Below the pieces are notes generated by a model, which saw only the letters and a list, made by a program, of their open reading frames with translations, did not search any database and was not told the origin of the DNA. 64,000 bases of DNA. It comes from DATLNF01 sp963765815. GTDB lineage: Bacteria > Actinomycetota > Actinomycetes > BP-191. Made by a program: the position numbers and the translations under genes. Positions 1-10,157 of the stretch are shown here, piece after piece. Each line of letters begins with the position of its first letter. The stretch's first letter is position 1. The stretch lies in assembly GCA_963765815.1 (NCBI GenBank), contig CAVXXT010000008.1, positions 124,001-188,000 of the forward strand, in the 5' to 3' direction.

Positions 1-72
1 GATCCTACCCACGCGCGCGCACCGGCGAACCGGCCCGCACGCCTGCGCGTGACCGGGCTAGCCTCACGCCCC

Positions 73-1299
73 GTGACCGCTGTCGTGTTCGTCGCGCCGT
101 TCCTCATGGACGCGACGCTGCGCTTCGTCGCGGCGGCCGCCGAGCTGCCCGGCGTCGAGCTCGGACTGATCAGCCAGGACCCGGAGGACCGGATCCCGCC
201 CGGCCTGCGGTCGCGCATCGCGGCTCACTACCGCGTGGCCGACGGCCTCGACCCGCAGCAGCTCGCCGATGCGACCAGGGCGCTGGCTGCGCGGATCGGG
301 CCACCGGCTCGACTGGTCGGCGCGCTCGAGCAGCTGCAGGTGCCGCTCGCAGAGGTGCGGGAGGCGCTGGGCATCTCGGGCATGGACGTCGCGACGGCGA
401 TGAACTTCCGGGACAAGGCGCGGATGAAGACCGTGCTGCGCGCGCACGGCCTCCCCTGCGCGCGGCACGCCACCGCTGGTACGCCGGCCGACGTGGAGGG
501 CTTCCTCGACCAGGTCGGCTTCCCGATCGTGGTGAAGCCGCTCGCCGGTGCCGGGGCGCGGTCGACGTACCGGCTCAACGATGTCGAGGCGACCAGGGGC
601 TGGCTGCACGCGCAGCCGCCCTCTCCCGACGACCCCGTGCTGCTCGAGGAGTTCATGACGGGCGAGGAGCACTCGTTCGACAGCGTGTTCCTCAACGGCG
701 AGCCGGTGTTCCACTCGGTCTCGCGGTACGCGCCGGCGCCGCTCGAGGTGCTGCGCAACCCGTGGATGCAGTGGGTGGTGCTGCTGCCACGCGACATCAG
801 CGGACCCGAGTACGACGACATCCGACTGGTCGCGGCGGCGTCGCTGCGCGCGCTCGGGCTGCGCACCGGGCTGACCCACATGGAGTGGTTCCGGCGTCCG
901 GACGGCTCGGTCGCCGTGTCCGAGGTCGCGGCCCGTCCGCCGGGCGCGCAGATCACCACGCTGCTGTCCTACGCGCACGACGTCGACTTCTACTCGGCCT
1001 GGGCGGCGCTGATGTCGCTCGACCACTTCGTGCCACCGGAGCGGAAATACGCCGTCGGCGCGGCGTACCTCCGTGGTCAGGGGCGGGGCCGGGTGCAGGC
1101 GGTGCACGGCCTCGAGCAGCTGCAGCAGGAGCTCGGCCACCTCGTCGTCGAGGCCAAGCTGCCGGAGATCGGCCAGTCGCCGACCGGCACCTACGAGGGC
1201 GAGGGCTACGTGATCGTCCGCGACCCGGACACCGCCGTCGTCGAGCGAGCGCTGCACCGGATCGTCTCGGTCGCGCACATCGAGCTCGGCGAGGGGTAG
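73..1299 (+). CDS. ATP-grasp domain protein, first of a tandem pair
   Basis: This is a soluble protein of about 408 residues that looks like an ATP-grasp carboxylate-amine ligase, an enzyme that activates a carboxylate as an acyl phosphate and joins it to an amine or thiol. The central region holds the glycine-rich ATP-binding strand (FPIVVKPLAGAGA). The C-terminal part holds the metal-binding segment HMEWF followed by EVAARPPGAQ. A possible GTG start exists at position 49. GTG at 73 is preferred because the protein then begins like its neighbour, with a short hydrophobic strand. The next gene, 9 bases downstream, is a clear paralog, so the pair is probably one operon. No acceptor or donor substrate can be read from the sequence, and no peptide-natural-product genes lie next to it. 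Confidence 0.8.
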   Translation: MTAVVFVAPFLMDATLRFVAAAAELPGVELGLISQDPEDRIPPGLRSRIAAHYRVADGLDPQQLADATRALAARIGPPARLVGALEQLQVPLAEVREALGISGMDVATAMNFRDKARMKTVLRAHGLPCARHATAGTPADVEGFLDQVGFPIVVKPLAGAGARSTYRLNDVEATRGWLHAQPPSPDDPVLLEEFMTGEEHSFDSVFLNGEPVFHSVSRYAPAPLEVLRNPWMQWVVLLPRDISGPEYDDIRLVAAASLRALGLRTGLTHMEWFRRPDGSVAVSEVAARPPGAQITTLLSYAHDVDFYSAWAALMSLDHFVPPERKYAVGAAYLRGQGRGRVQAVHGLEQLQQELGHLVVEAKLPEIGQSPTGTYEGEGYVIVRDPDTAVVERALHRIVSVAHIELGEG

Positions 1300-1308
1300 G
1301 GCGCTGCT

Positions 1309-2526
1309 GTGAACGTGCTGCTGATCGCGCCCGGCTACCCCGCGGAGATGCCGTTCTTCACCCGCGGTCTCGCGCGGACCGGCGTGCGCGTGATCGGGCT
1401 GGGCGACCAGCCCGTCTCGGCGCTGCCGGAGATGGCGCGCGAGCACCTGGCGCACTACCTCCAGGTCGGCTCGTTCGCCGACGAGGACGGCATCGTCGCC
1501 GAGGTGCTGCGGCAGGCGAGCTGGCTGCAGATCGCCCAGGTGGAGTGCCTCTGGGAGCCGATGATGGTGCTCGCCGCGCGGCTGCGCGAGGCGCTCGGGC
1601 TGCCTGGCATGACCGTCGCGCAGACGATCCCGTTTCGCGACAAGGAGGTGATGAAGCAGGTCCTCGACGAGGCCGGGATCCGCACGCCGCGGCACTTCTC
1701 GACGACTTCCGGGGACGGCATCCGGCAGGCCGCCGAGGCGATCGGCTATCCCATCATCGTGAAGCCGATCGCCGGCGCGGGATCCGCCAACACCCACCGG
1801 GTCGAGTCGCGCGCCGAGCTCGAAGCGGTCATCCCTCAGCTGCGTCGCGTCGCGGAGGTGAGCGTCGAGGAGTTCATCGACGCTGAGGAGTTCACCTTCG
1901 ACACGATCTGCGCCAACGGCGAGGTCCTCTACTACAACATCTGCTGGTACCGGCCGCGCCCACTCGTCGCCCGGCAGCTCGAGTGGGTCAGCCCGATGAC
2001 CATCGCGCTGCGCGACCCCGACGTCGACCACCTCGCGGGTGGCCGCGAGATGGGCTGGCGGGTGCTGCAGGCGATGGGGTTCCGCGACGGCTTCACGCAC
2101 ATGGAGTGGTACCGCAAGGCCGACGGCGAGGTCGTGTTCGGCGAGATCGGCGCGCGGCCGCCCGGGGCGCGCACGGTCGACGTCATGAACTTCACCGTCG
2201 ACGACGACCTCTACTTCGGCTGGGCCAACGCGGTCGTGCACGGGTCGCTGCCGCATCCGGTGCAGAGGCGCTACAACGCCGCGTCGATCTTCAAGCGCGC
2301 GTCCGGGCAGGGCCGCATCCAGCACATCGAGGGACTCGGCCGGCTCATGTCCGAGTACGGCGAGCACGTGGTCGCCCTCGACCTGCTGCCGCTCGGCGCA
2401 CCGCGGCGGGACTGGCTGCAGACGCTGATCTCCGACGGCATGGTCGTCGTACGCCATCCGGAGCTGGCCGCGACGCTGGAGATCGCCGACCGCTTCGCCG
2501 GCGAGCTGCAGCTCTACGCGGGCTGA
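1309..2526 (+). CDS. ATP-grasp domain protein, second of a tandem pair
   Basis: A 405-residue paralog of the upstream gene, aligning over its whole length. It has the ATP-binding strand YPIIVKPIAGAGSA, the acidic VEEFIDAEEFTFD segment, and the metal-ligand region HMEWYRKADGEVVFGEIGARPPGA. The GTG start gives the N-terminus MNVLLIAPGYPAE, typical of the first strand of the ATP-grasp pre-domain. Only 9 bases separate it from the previous stop, so co-transcription is likely. Two different ATP-grasp ligases side by side suggest two successive ligations or a heteromer. The substrate is unknown. Confidence 0.8.
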   Translation: MNVLLIAPGYPAEMPFFTRGLARTGVRVIGLGDQPVSALPEMAREHLAHYLQVGSFADEDGIVAEVLRQASWLQIAQVECLWEPMMVLAARLREALGLPGMTVAQTIPFRDKEVMKQVLDEAGIRTPRHFSTTSGDGIRQAAEAIGYPIIVKPIAGAGSANTHRVESRAELEAVIPQLRRVAEVSVEEFIDAEEFTFDTICANGEVLYYNICWYRPRPLVARQLEWVSPMTIALRDPDVDHLAGGREMGWRVLQAMGFRDGFTHMEWYRKADGEVVFGEIGARPPGARTVDVMNFTVDDDLYFGWANAVVHGSLPHPVQRRYNAASIFKRASGQGRIQHIEGLGRLMSEYGEHVVALDLLPLGAPRRDWLQTLISDGMVVVRHPELAATLEIADRFAGELQLYAG

Positions 2527-2592
2527 CGCCACCCCGCCGCGGGCAGGTGTCGGCGTACCGGAGCAGGGAAGCCTTCCTCGCGGAGGTGGGTC

Positions 2593-3261
2593 ATGCGGAG
2601 GGTGCTGCGCGAGAACAGCCTGTCGCTCGTCCTGTTCTTCCTCTTCTTCACCTTCTTCTTCGTCGGGCAGTCCGTCGCAGGGCACCGCGAGTACAACGCG
2701 GAGCAGCGCGAGCACCGGGAGCCGACGGTCTCCTACTCGGCGTACCTGCACACCGCGCACTTCGGCGAGGCGACGTTCGAGAACTGGGAGAGCGAGTTCC
2801 TCCAGATGGGCGCGTACGTCCTGCTCACCGCGTTCCTGCACCAGAGGGGTTCGGCCGAGTCGAAGAAGCTGGACGAGGAGGAGCCGGTCGACGAGGACCC
2901 GCGGTCCGCGCCGATCAAGAAGGACACGCCGTGGCCGGTGCGGGCGGGCGGGCTGGTGCTGATGGTCTACGAGCACTCGCTGACGATCGCCCTGTTCGGG
3001 GTGTTCGCCGCCTCGATGCTCCTGCACGCCATGACGGGGGCGAGGGAGTACAGCGCTGAGGAGGCGGTGCACGGCGGAGCCGCGGTGGGGACCTGGCAGT
3101 ACCTGCACACGAGCCGGTTCTGGTTCGAGTCGCTGCAGAACTGGCAGAGCGAGTTCCTCGCCGTCTTCGCCATCGTCGTGTTGTCGATCTGGCTGCGGGA
3201 GAAGGGCTCGCCGGAGTCCAAGCCGGTGGCGGCGCCGCACTCGATGACGGGATCGGGCTGA
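2593..3261 (+). CDS. DUF6766-type membrane protein with internal duplication
   Basis: A 222-residue small integral membrane protein resembling the uncharacterised DUF6766 group. It has four likely membrane segments. The protein is two copies of one unit: residues of about 36-95 (EYNAEQ, YLHTAHFGEATFENWESEFLQM, then QRGSAESK) match residues of about 152-212 (EYSAEE, YLHTSRFWFESLQNWQSEFLAV, then EKGSPESK). Each unit ends in a charged loop with a conserved ESK. The start is the ATG after a GGAGG-like site (gcggaggtgggtc). No enzymatic motif is visible. The function is unknown. Confidence 0.75.
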   Translation: MRRVLRENSLSLVLFFLFFTFFFVGQSVAGHREYNAEQREHREPTVSYSAYLHTAHFGEATFENWESEFLQMGAYVLLTAFLHQRGSAESKKLDEEEPVDEDPRSAPIKKDTPWPVRAGGLVLMVYEHSLTIALFGVFAASMLLHAMTGAREYSAEEAVHGGAAVGTWQYLHTSRFWFESLQNWQSEFLAVFAIVVLSIWLREKGSPESKPVAAPHSMTGSG

Positions 3262-3282
3262 GCAGCCGGCCCTACGCCGTTC

Positions 3283-3299
3283 GGCGCAATTCGGGACAT
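3283..3299 (+). promoter_or_regulatory. Shared upstream motif, copy 1
   Basis: The sequence GGCGCAATTCGGGACAT lies 108 bases before the ATG of the small gene at 3408. A second copy with 15 of 17 identical bases precedes the next small gene. No other copy was noticed in the window. It may be a promoter element or an operator common to both small genes. This is inference from position and similarity only. Confidence 0.45.
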
Positions 3300-3407
3300 A
3301 CCAACTGCTTCTGCCGGTGTGGTGTTCGGGTCTAGATGCCCCTCGCGCGTCGCGGGACGATTTCCCGGCAGCCTCGCCCCCAGACCGAGGCCGCAGGGGA
3401 GTGCTCC

Positions 3408-3599
3408 ATGCGCGGAATGGGCAGTAAGTACGACTACGACGCCCTCTCGTACCAGGCGGACGAGTCCAAGGACGCCGACACCTACTTCGCCGCCACCCCG
3501 TGCCGCGCCGTGCTTCATGCCGAGACGGTGAAGTCCCGCGCCACCCTCCTCCCGGAGAAGCCGACCGGCCTGCTGCGCAAGGCTCTCCGCCGCGCCTGA
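3408..3599 (+). CDS. Small protein, 63 residues, unknown
   Basis: A short, plausible gene starting at ATG with a good ribosome site (gcagggga, about 7 bases upstream). The product begins MRGMGSKYDYDALSYQ, has an acidic middle part with one cysteine, and ends in a basic tail (LLRKALRRA) that could form an amphipathic helix. It has no recognisable domain, signal peptide or membrane segment. The next gene is also very small and ends in a similar basic tail, and the two share an upstream motif. An in-frame start further upstream at 3336 is less likely because it would translate through the presumed leader. Confidence 0.5.
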   Translation: MRGMGSKYDYDALSYQADESKDADTYFAATPCRAVLHAETVKSRATLLPEKPTGLLRKALRRA

Positions 3600-3611
3600 C
3601 GGACCGCGCCT

Positions 3612-3628
3612 GGCGCAATCCGCGACAT
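3612..3628 (+). promoter_or_regulatory. Shared upstream motif, copy 2
   Basis: The sequence GGCGCAATCCGCGACAT differs at only two positions from the copy at 3283-3299. It begins 13 bases after the stop of the first small gene and lies 56 bases before the ATG of the second. Its repetition before two consecutive small genes suggests shared control. The factor that would bind is unknown. Confidence 0.45.
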
Positions 3629-3684
3629 CCGGGCGCTCCTCGCCGTACCGTGGCTGGACAGGCATACGTCGCAGCGCAGCGGAT

Positions 3685-3921
3685 ATGAGGTCGGTCGTGG
3701 GCAAGCGGACGAGCAACCGGACCAGCGCCTTCGTGGTCGACTACGACAAGACCGAGGGCGCGCGCGAGCGGGAGAAGAACCCGCCGCCGAAGCCCAAGCC
3801 GCAGATCGACTTCTACGTCGACACTCCCCACCGCTCGCGCCTCGTCGCCGCCGAGGCGGCGGAAGCGGCTGCGGTCGGCCCGGTGCGCCGCGCTCTTCGC
3901 GCGCTGCTGCACCGCACGTAG
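3685..3921 (+). CDS. Small basic protein, 78 residues, unknown
   Basis: A short reading frame with actinobacterial codon use. The product is rich in lysine, arginine and proline (NPPPKPKPQIDFYVDT) and ends in an alanine-rich stretch followed by a basic helix (RRALRALLHRT). It has no signal peptide and no known domain. GTG at 3697 is an alternative start that would give MGKRTSNRTS. It lies downstream of another small gene and carries the same upstream motif. The stop codon is embedded in a perfect 16-bp palindrome. It could be a small regulatory or nucleic-acid-binding protein, but nothing in the sequence proves this. Confidence 0.45.
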   Translation: MRSVVGKRTSNRTSAFVVDYDKTEGAREREKNPPPKPKPQIDFYVDTPHRSRLVAAEAAEAAAVGPVRRALRALLHRT

Positions 3922-3932
3922 CGATCGCTACG
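3917..3932. terminator. Perfect 16-bp palindrome at a convergent gene end
   Basis: CGTAGCGATCGCTACG is a perfect palindrome. It overlaps the TAG stop of the small gene ending at 3921 and lies just beyond the 3' end of pepN on the other strand. It could act as a weak two-way terminator, or be a protein-binding site. There is no T-tract. Confidence 0.4.
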
Positions 3933-3958
3933 GCACCGGCGCGGGTGGCTCCGCCGGA

Positions 3959-6412
<2,454 letters not shown>

Positions 6413-6469
6413 GACGCGACACTCTAGGCGCGCTCGTATGCCGCCGGAGGCGACCGCCGATCGCGCGGA

Positions 6470-7744
6470 TCAGTCCTGGGGGTTGTTGGTGTAGGTGATG
6501 CCGAGGGGGCTGGTCCAGGTGACGGTGCCGTCTCTGGCTCTGATGACGTTCCAGCCGCCGTGGGTCTTGAGGCGGTGGTGTCTGCGGCACATGGGGGCGC
6601 AGTTGTGCTCGTCGGTGGGTCCGCCTTGGTCCCAGGGGATGGCGTGCTCGGTGTCGCATCTCTCGGCGGGTTGGTCGCAGTGCGGGAAGGTGCAGGTCTC
6701 GTCGCGGGCGGCGATGTGGTCGTCGAGGCGGCGGGTGGGGCGGTAGGCGGTGGTGCCGAGGCCGAGGAAGGTCTCGTCGGCGCTGTCGACGAGGAACGCG
6801 GTCCACTCGTTGTCGGCGGCGATGTCGCGGGCGGCTGAGGCGGGGATGGGGCCGTAGCCGCCGAGCTCGGCGGGGTCGTCGGCGAGGCCGCGGGCGGCCT
6901 GCGGGGTCATCTTGATGAAGATCTGCGCGGGCCGACGCTTGCGGGTGGGGTTGCCGGGCTGTGCGAGGCCGAGGGTGGCCATGACGAGCAGGGCGTCGAA
7001 GCGCTTCTGCTCGAGGGTGCGGCCGTCGTCGTCCATGCGGCGGGCGAGGGTGTCGCAGGCCAGCGCGATGGTGGCGATGTCGGCGGCCGGGCCGTAGGCG
7101 TAGAGGGCGGCCATGCCGTCCTCGCGCGGGTAGGTCTCGATGTGCCGGTCGGTCTTGGCCTTGGTGTGCCGCTTCTCGAAGCCGTCCGGGTCGACTTTCG
7201 CGGCAGCGGTGGCGACCTTCTTCGCGAACTGCTTGGGGGTGACGTTCATCGCCTTGCCCAGCAGCTCGGCCTCGACCTGACGGGCCTGGGTGACGGTCAG
7301 CTCGCTGGTGCCGGCGGCGAGGTGCGCGGCGTGCTCGTAGGAGATCTTCCCGGCCAGCATCGCCGCGCGGGTGGCTTGGAGCCGGCTCTCGAACGCGCGG
7401 GCGGTGGTGACCATCCGCTCGGCGTGATAGCCGCTGATCGTCAGCGCGCAGGAGATCTCCTCGCGGGCGGAGTCGATGCCGGACGCGGTGTCGCCGCAGC
7501 GCCTCGCGATGGCGGCGACCAGGTCGAGCATGTGGGCGTCGTTGCGGGCCCGGTGCTCGGCGAGGGTCTGCAAAGCCTCGACCTGCTCGACCTCGCCCAT
7601 CCGGCCGATCGGGATCGCGGCGACGGTGTCGGCGACCGCGCCGTCGGGGGTCATCGGCGACAGGGCGTTCAGCACGACCAGCGGCGGGGTCGCGCTGCGC
7701 GCGAACGCCTGGGCCGCTGGGCTTCTGAACCCAGTATCGAACAT
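6470..7744 (-). CDS. DUF222 / HNH endonuclease (13E12-type)
   Basis: A 424-residue protein with an N-terminal helical DUF222 domain and a C-terminal HNH nuclease module. The HNH module shows TFPHCDQPAERCDTEH, then a central asparagine region (DEHNCAPMCRRHHRLKTHGG). The cysteine pairs and the HH pair needed for zinc and metal binding are present. An upstream in-frame extension to 7864 exists, but ATG at 7744 starts the conserved region and avoids overlap with the carbonic anhydrase gene. Such 13E12 proteins occur in many copies in Nocardioides and mycobacteria and are regarded as mobile or ex-mobile. No flanking repeats are visible here. Confidence 0.85.
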   Translation of the reverse strand: MFDTGFRSPAAQAFARSATPPLVVLNALSPMTPDGAVADTVAAIPIGRMGEVEQVEALQTLAEHRARNDAHMLDLVAAIARRCGDTASGIDSAREEISCALTISGYHAERMVTTARAFESRLQATRAAMLAGKISYEHAAHLAAGTSELTVTQARQVEAELLGKAMNVTPKQFAKKVATAAAKVDPDGFEKRHTKAKTDRHIETYPREDGMAALYAYGPAADIATIALACDTLARRMDDDGRTLEQKRFDALLVMATLGLAQPGNPTRKRRPAQIFIKMTPQAARGLADDPAELGGYGPIPASAARDIAADNEWTAFLVDSADETFLGLGTTAYRPTRRLDDHIAARDETCTFPHCDQPAERCDTEHAIPWDQGGPTDEHNCAPMCRRHHRLKTHGGWNVIRARDGTVTWTSPLGITYTNNPQD

Positions 7745-7854
7745 GCTTTCGATTGTGCACCTGCATCGTCTGGCGCGCAAGGGGTCTGGGGCCAATTTCT
7801 CGGCGGAATCAGACGAAGCGACAGGCGACTCGTGCGTCGTCATACGGTTGCGGG

Positions 7855-8343
7855 GTGAGCGCACTGGATCGTCTTGTCGAGAACGCGGCGACGTACCCCG
7901 AGCGGTACCTCGCCGACCGTCCCGTGCAGCCCCGCCTGCACGTCGCGGTCGTCGCGTGCATGGACTCGCGGATGCCGCTGTTCGGCATGCTCGGCCTCGA
8001 GATCGGCGACGCGCACATCATCCGCAACGCCGGCGGCTCGGTGACCGACGACATCCTGCGGTCGCTGGTGATCAGCCAGCGTCGGCTCGGCACCCGCGAG
8101 GTGATGCTCGTGCATCACACCAACTGCGGGATGCAGACGATCACCGACGAGAGCTTCAAGGACGAGATCGAGGCGGACACCGGTGTCCGACCGGACTGGC
8201 CGATCCGCGCGTTCGACAACCTCGACGCCGACGTACGCGACTCGATCCAGCGCGTTCGCGACTGCCCGTTCCTGCTCTACCGCGACGTCGTCCGCGGCTT
8301 CGTCTTCGACGTGCACACCGGCGTGCTGCGCGAAGTCACCTGA
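7855..8343 (+). CDS. Beta-carbonic anhydrase
   Basis: A 162-residue enzyme of the beta class that interconverts carbon dioxide and bicarbonate in the cytoplasm. The zinc ligands are visible: Cys35 and Asp37 in ACMDSR, and His88 and Cys91 in HHTNCG. It is short like the small actinobacterial form. The GTG start at 7855 gives MSALDRLVENAATYPERY, the usual N-terminus. A longer frame from 7753 would run into the divergent DUF222 gene's leader and lacks family similarity. It is convergent with the cupredoxin gene downstream. Confidence 0.9.
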   Translation: MSALDRLVENAATYPERYLADRPVQPRLHVAVVACMDSRMPLFGMLGLEIGDAHIIRNAGGSVTDDILRSLVISQRRLGTREVMLVHHTNCGMQTITDESFKDEIEADTGVRPDWPIRAFDNLDADVRDSIQRVRDCPFLLYRDVVRGFVFDVHTGVLREVT

Positions 8344-8371
8344 GCGACCGCGGAGCCCGTGCGGCCAGCGG

Positions 8372-9043
8372 TCAGGCGACGGTGAAGGTGCCGACCATGC
8401 CGCGCGTCTTGTGGTCGTCGACGTCGCAGACGTAGCGGTAGGTCCCGGCAACCGCGAGCTCGAGGATGACCTCACCCTCGGTGCCCGGCTTGGTCGGGCC
8501 GATCTCGCCGAGCACCGACTCGTCAGGCCCGAAGACCTCGAACTCGTGGTCGGCCTTGCCGTCGTTCTCCAGCTTGAACTCGATCTTCTCGCCGGCCTTC
8601 GCGGTGAAGCCCTCGAGGCCCTTGAAGGAGAAGTCGACGGCGGAGAACTCGACCTCGCGGTCGTACTCCGACTCGGCCGTGGTGCCGCCATCGCCGGTGA
8701 CCGTGATGTCGGCGCGGATGCCGTCGCCGGTCTGGCCGGGCTTGCAGGCGATCTCGTAGGCGCCGGCCGCGAGGTCGGCCGAGAACTCCGCGGACGTGCC
8801 CGGGCCGATGTTCTCCCGCTCGGTCACGACTCGCGTGCCGTCGTAGATGTAGACCTCGGTGACCTTGCTGCCCTTGTTGGTCACCTTGAACGTCGACTCG
8901 CCGGCCGGCAGGTCGTCCTTGGCGATCGTGCACTCGGAGTCGGTCGCGGTGATGGCGATGGCGTCGCCTGAGGCCTTCTCGGAGCAGGCGGTGGTGAGCG
9001 CGAGGACGGGCAGCAGGGCGAGGGCAGGCAGGCGGTATCGCAC
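8372..9043 (-). CDS. Two-domain cupredoxin lipoprotein (EfeO-like cupredoxin)
   Basis: A 223-residue exported lipoprotein. The signal peptide ends in the lipobox LTTAC (Cys20). Domain 1 (about 30-115) resembles the EfeO cupredoxin, with Cys38, Cys100 and acidic residues. Domain 2 (about 125-223) carries a complete blue-copper site: His166, then Cys206, His211 and Met216 in the spacing C-x4-H-x4-M. It lies 28 bases downstream of the EfeU permease and is probably co-transcribed. It may oxidise or deliver ferrous iron for EfeU. The M75 peptidase-like domain of standard EfeO and the EfeB peroxidase are both absent from this locus, which is unusual. Confidence 0.82.
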   Translation of the reverse strand: MRYRLPALALLPVLALTTACSEKASGDAIAITATDSECTIAKDDLPAGESTFKVTNKGSKVTEVYIYDGTRVVTERENIGPGTSAEFSADLAAGAYEIACKPGQTGDGIRADITVTGDGGTTAESEYDREVEFSAVDFSFKGLEGFTAKAGEKIEFKLENDGKADHEFEVFGPDESVLGEIGPTKPGTEGEVILELAVAGTYRYVCDVDDHKTRGMVGTFTVA

Positions 9044-9071
9044 GGAAGCTCCGATTCAGGGGTGGACGGGT

Positions 9072-9935
9072 CTAGTGCTGGTCAGCGGGTACGGCGGGGT
9101 CGGCCACGACCGCAGGAGCGGGGGCCGAGGACTTCGGGCGGAAGAACAGCAGCATCGTCGGCACGAGGTAGCCGACGTACACGACGACCTCGAGCCACGT
9201 CGAGGCGGGGGAGAAGTTGAAGATCCCCTTGAGCAGCGTGCCGTACCAGCTCGACGGCGGGATCTGCGCGCTCACGTCGAAGGCGAGGGAGTTGAGGCCG
9301 GGCAGCAGCTCGGCCTCCTGCAGGTCGTGCACGCCGTACGCCAGCACCCCGGCGGCGACGACGACCAGCGCGGCGCCGGTGTAGGTGAAGAACTTGGCCA
9401 GGTTGAGGTTCACCGAGCGCTTGTAGAGGAGGTAGCCGAGGACGACGGCTGTGGTCAGGCCGAGGAAGGCGCCGATGACCGGAGCGGTCGTCGACCCGTT
9501 GTCCTGCCCCGCCGCCTGCACGGCGGTCCAGATGAACAGCGCGGTCTCGAGCCCCTCGCGGCCGACCGCGATCGCGGCGGTGACGGCCAGCGCGGTCGAC
9601 CCCATCGCGAGGGCGCCGTCGAGCTTGCTGTGCAGCTCGCCCTTCAGGTGCCGGGCCGTGCGCCGCATCCAGAAGATCATCCAGGTGACGAAGCAGACGG
9701 CGATGATCGACATCACGCCGCCGAACGTCTCCTGCGCCTTGAACGTCAGCTGGCGCGAGGTGAACTGCAGGATCGCGCCAACGCCGAGGCTGACCGCGAT
9801 CGCCGCGCCGATGCCGATCCAGATCGGGCGCAGCGCCTGCCGGTTGCCCGTGCGGACGACGTACGCCACGAGGATGCCGACGACCAGTGCCGCCTCGAGG
9901 CCCTCACGCAGGCCGATGAGGTAGTTGGCGAACAT
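9072..9935 (-). CDS. efeU: Iron permease EfeU (FTR1 family)
   Basis: A 287-residue polytopic membrane protein with seven predicted membrane helices. It carries the two REGLE iron-binding motifs of the oxidase-dependent iron transporter family (LREGLEAALVV near residue 10 and GREGLETALFI near residue 155). It imports iron across the membrane, normally with EfeO and EfeB. Here it heads an operon with the two-domain cupredoxin. An iron-box-like sequence lies 55-73 bases before the start, so repression by an IdeR/DmdR protein when iron is plentiful is likely. Confidence 0.9.
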   Translation of the reverse strand: MFANYLIGLREGLEAALVVGILVAYVVRTGNRQALRPIWIGIGAAIAVSLGVGAILQFTSRQLTFKAQETFGGVMSIIAVCFVTWMIFWMRRTARHLKGELHSKLDGALAMGSTALAVTAAIAVGREGLETALFIWTAVQAAGQDNGSTTAPVIGAFLGLTTAVVLGYLLYKRSVNLNLAKFFTYTGAALVVVAAGVLAYGVHDLQEAELLPGLNSLAFDVSAQIPPSSWYGTLLKGIFNFSPASTWLEVVVYVGYLVPTMLLFFRPKSSAPAPAVVADPAVPADQH

Positions 9936-9989
9936 GGGTGCGGTCCTCCGCGGTGTGGTCCCGGTCGGGGACGCTCTGTCGGGGAAAAC

Positions 9990-10008
9990 TTAGGTCACCC
10001 TTACTTTC
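9990..10008 (-). promoter_or_regulatory. Iron box (IdeR/DmdR-type operator)
   Basis: TTAGGTCACCCTTACTTTC matches the actinobacterial iron-box consensus TTAGGTTAGSCTAACCTAA at about 13 of 19 positions, with an intact left half. It is in the divergent region between efeU (minus strand) and the membrane protein at 10158. The position fits iron-dependent repression of efeU. Whether the plus-strand gene is also controlled is unknown. Confidence 0.65.
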
Positions 10009-10157
10009 GGGTCAAATCCCGCTTCGGTTCACTCCGCGCGCCGATGCCGTTGGTCAGGCCGCCTTCGGGACCTTCGGCCCTACGGGCGCCCTCGCCCCGC
10101 GCGCAGAGTCGAGACAGCGCCGAACGTCGGCGAACTCGAGATCGCAGGGAGCACACC

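Noticed and set aside
64..3912. A 1282-codon open frame on the minus strand across the ATP-grasp genes
   Set aside because: It is a high-GC shadow. The protein is made mainly of Arg, Val, Leu, Asp and Ala without domains, and the opposite strand carries clear ATP-grasp motifs.
6470..7744. DUF222/HNH gene as an active homing element
   Set aside because: No flanking repeats, no interrupted host gene and no intron structure. It looks like a standard 13E12 family gene.
8346..8373. Small stem GACCGC/GCGGTC between the convergent carbonic anhydrase and cupredoxin genes as a terminator
   Set aside because: The stem has only six pairs with a 16-base loop, too weak to call.
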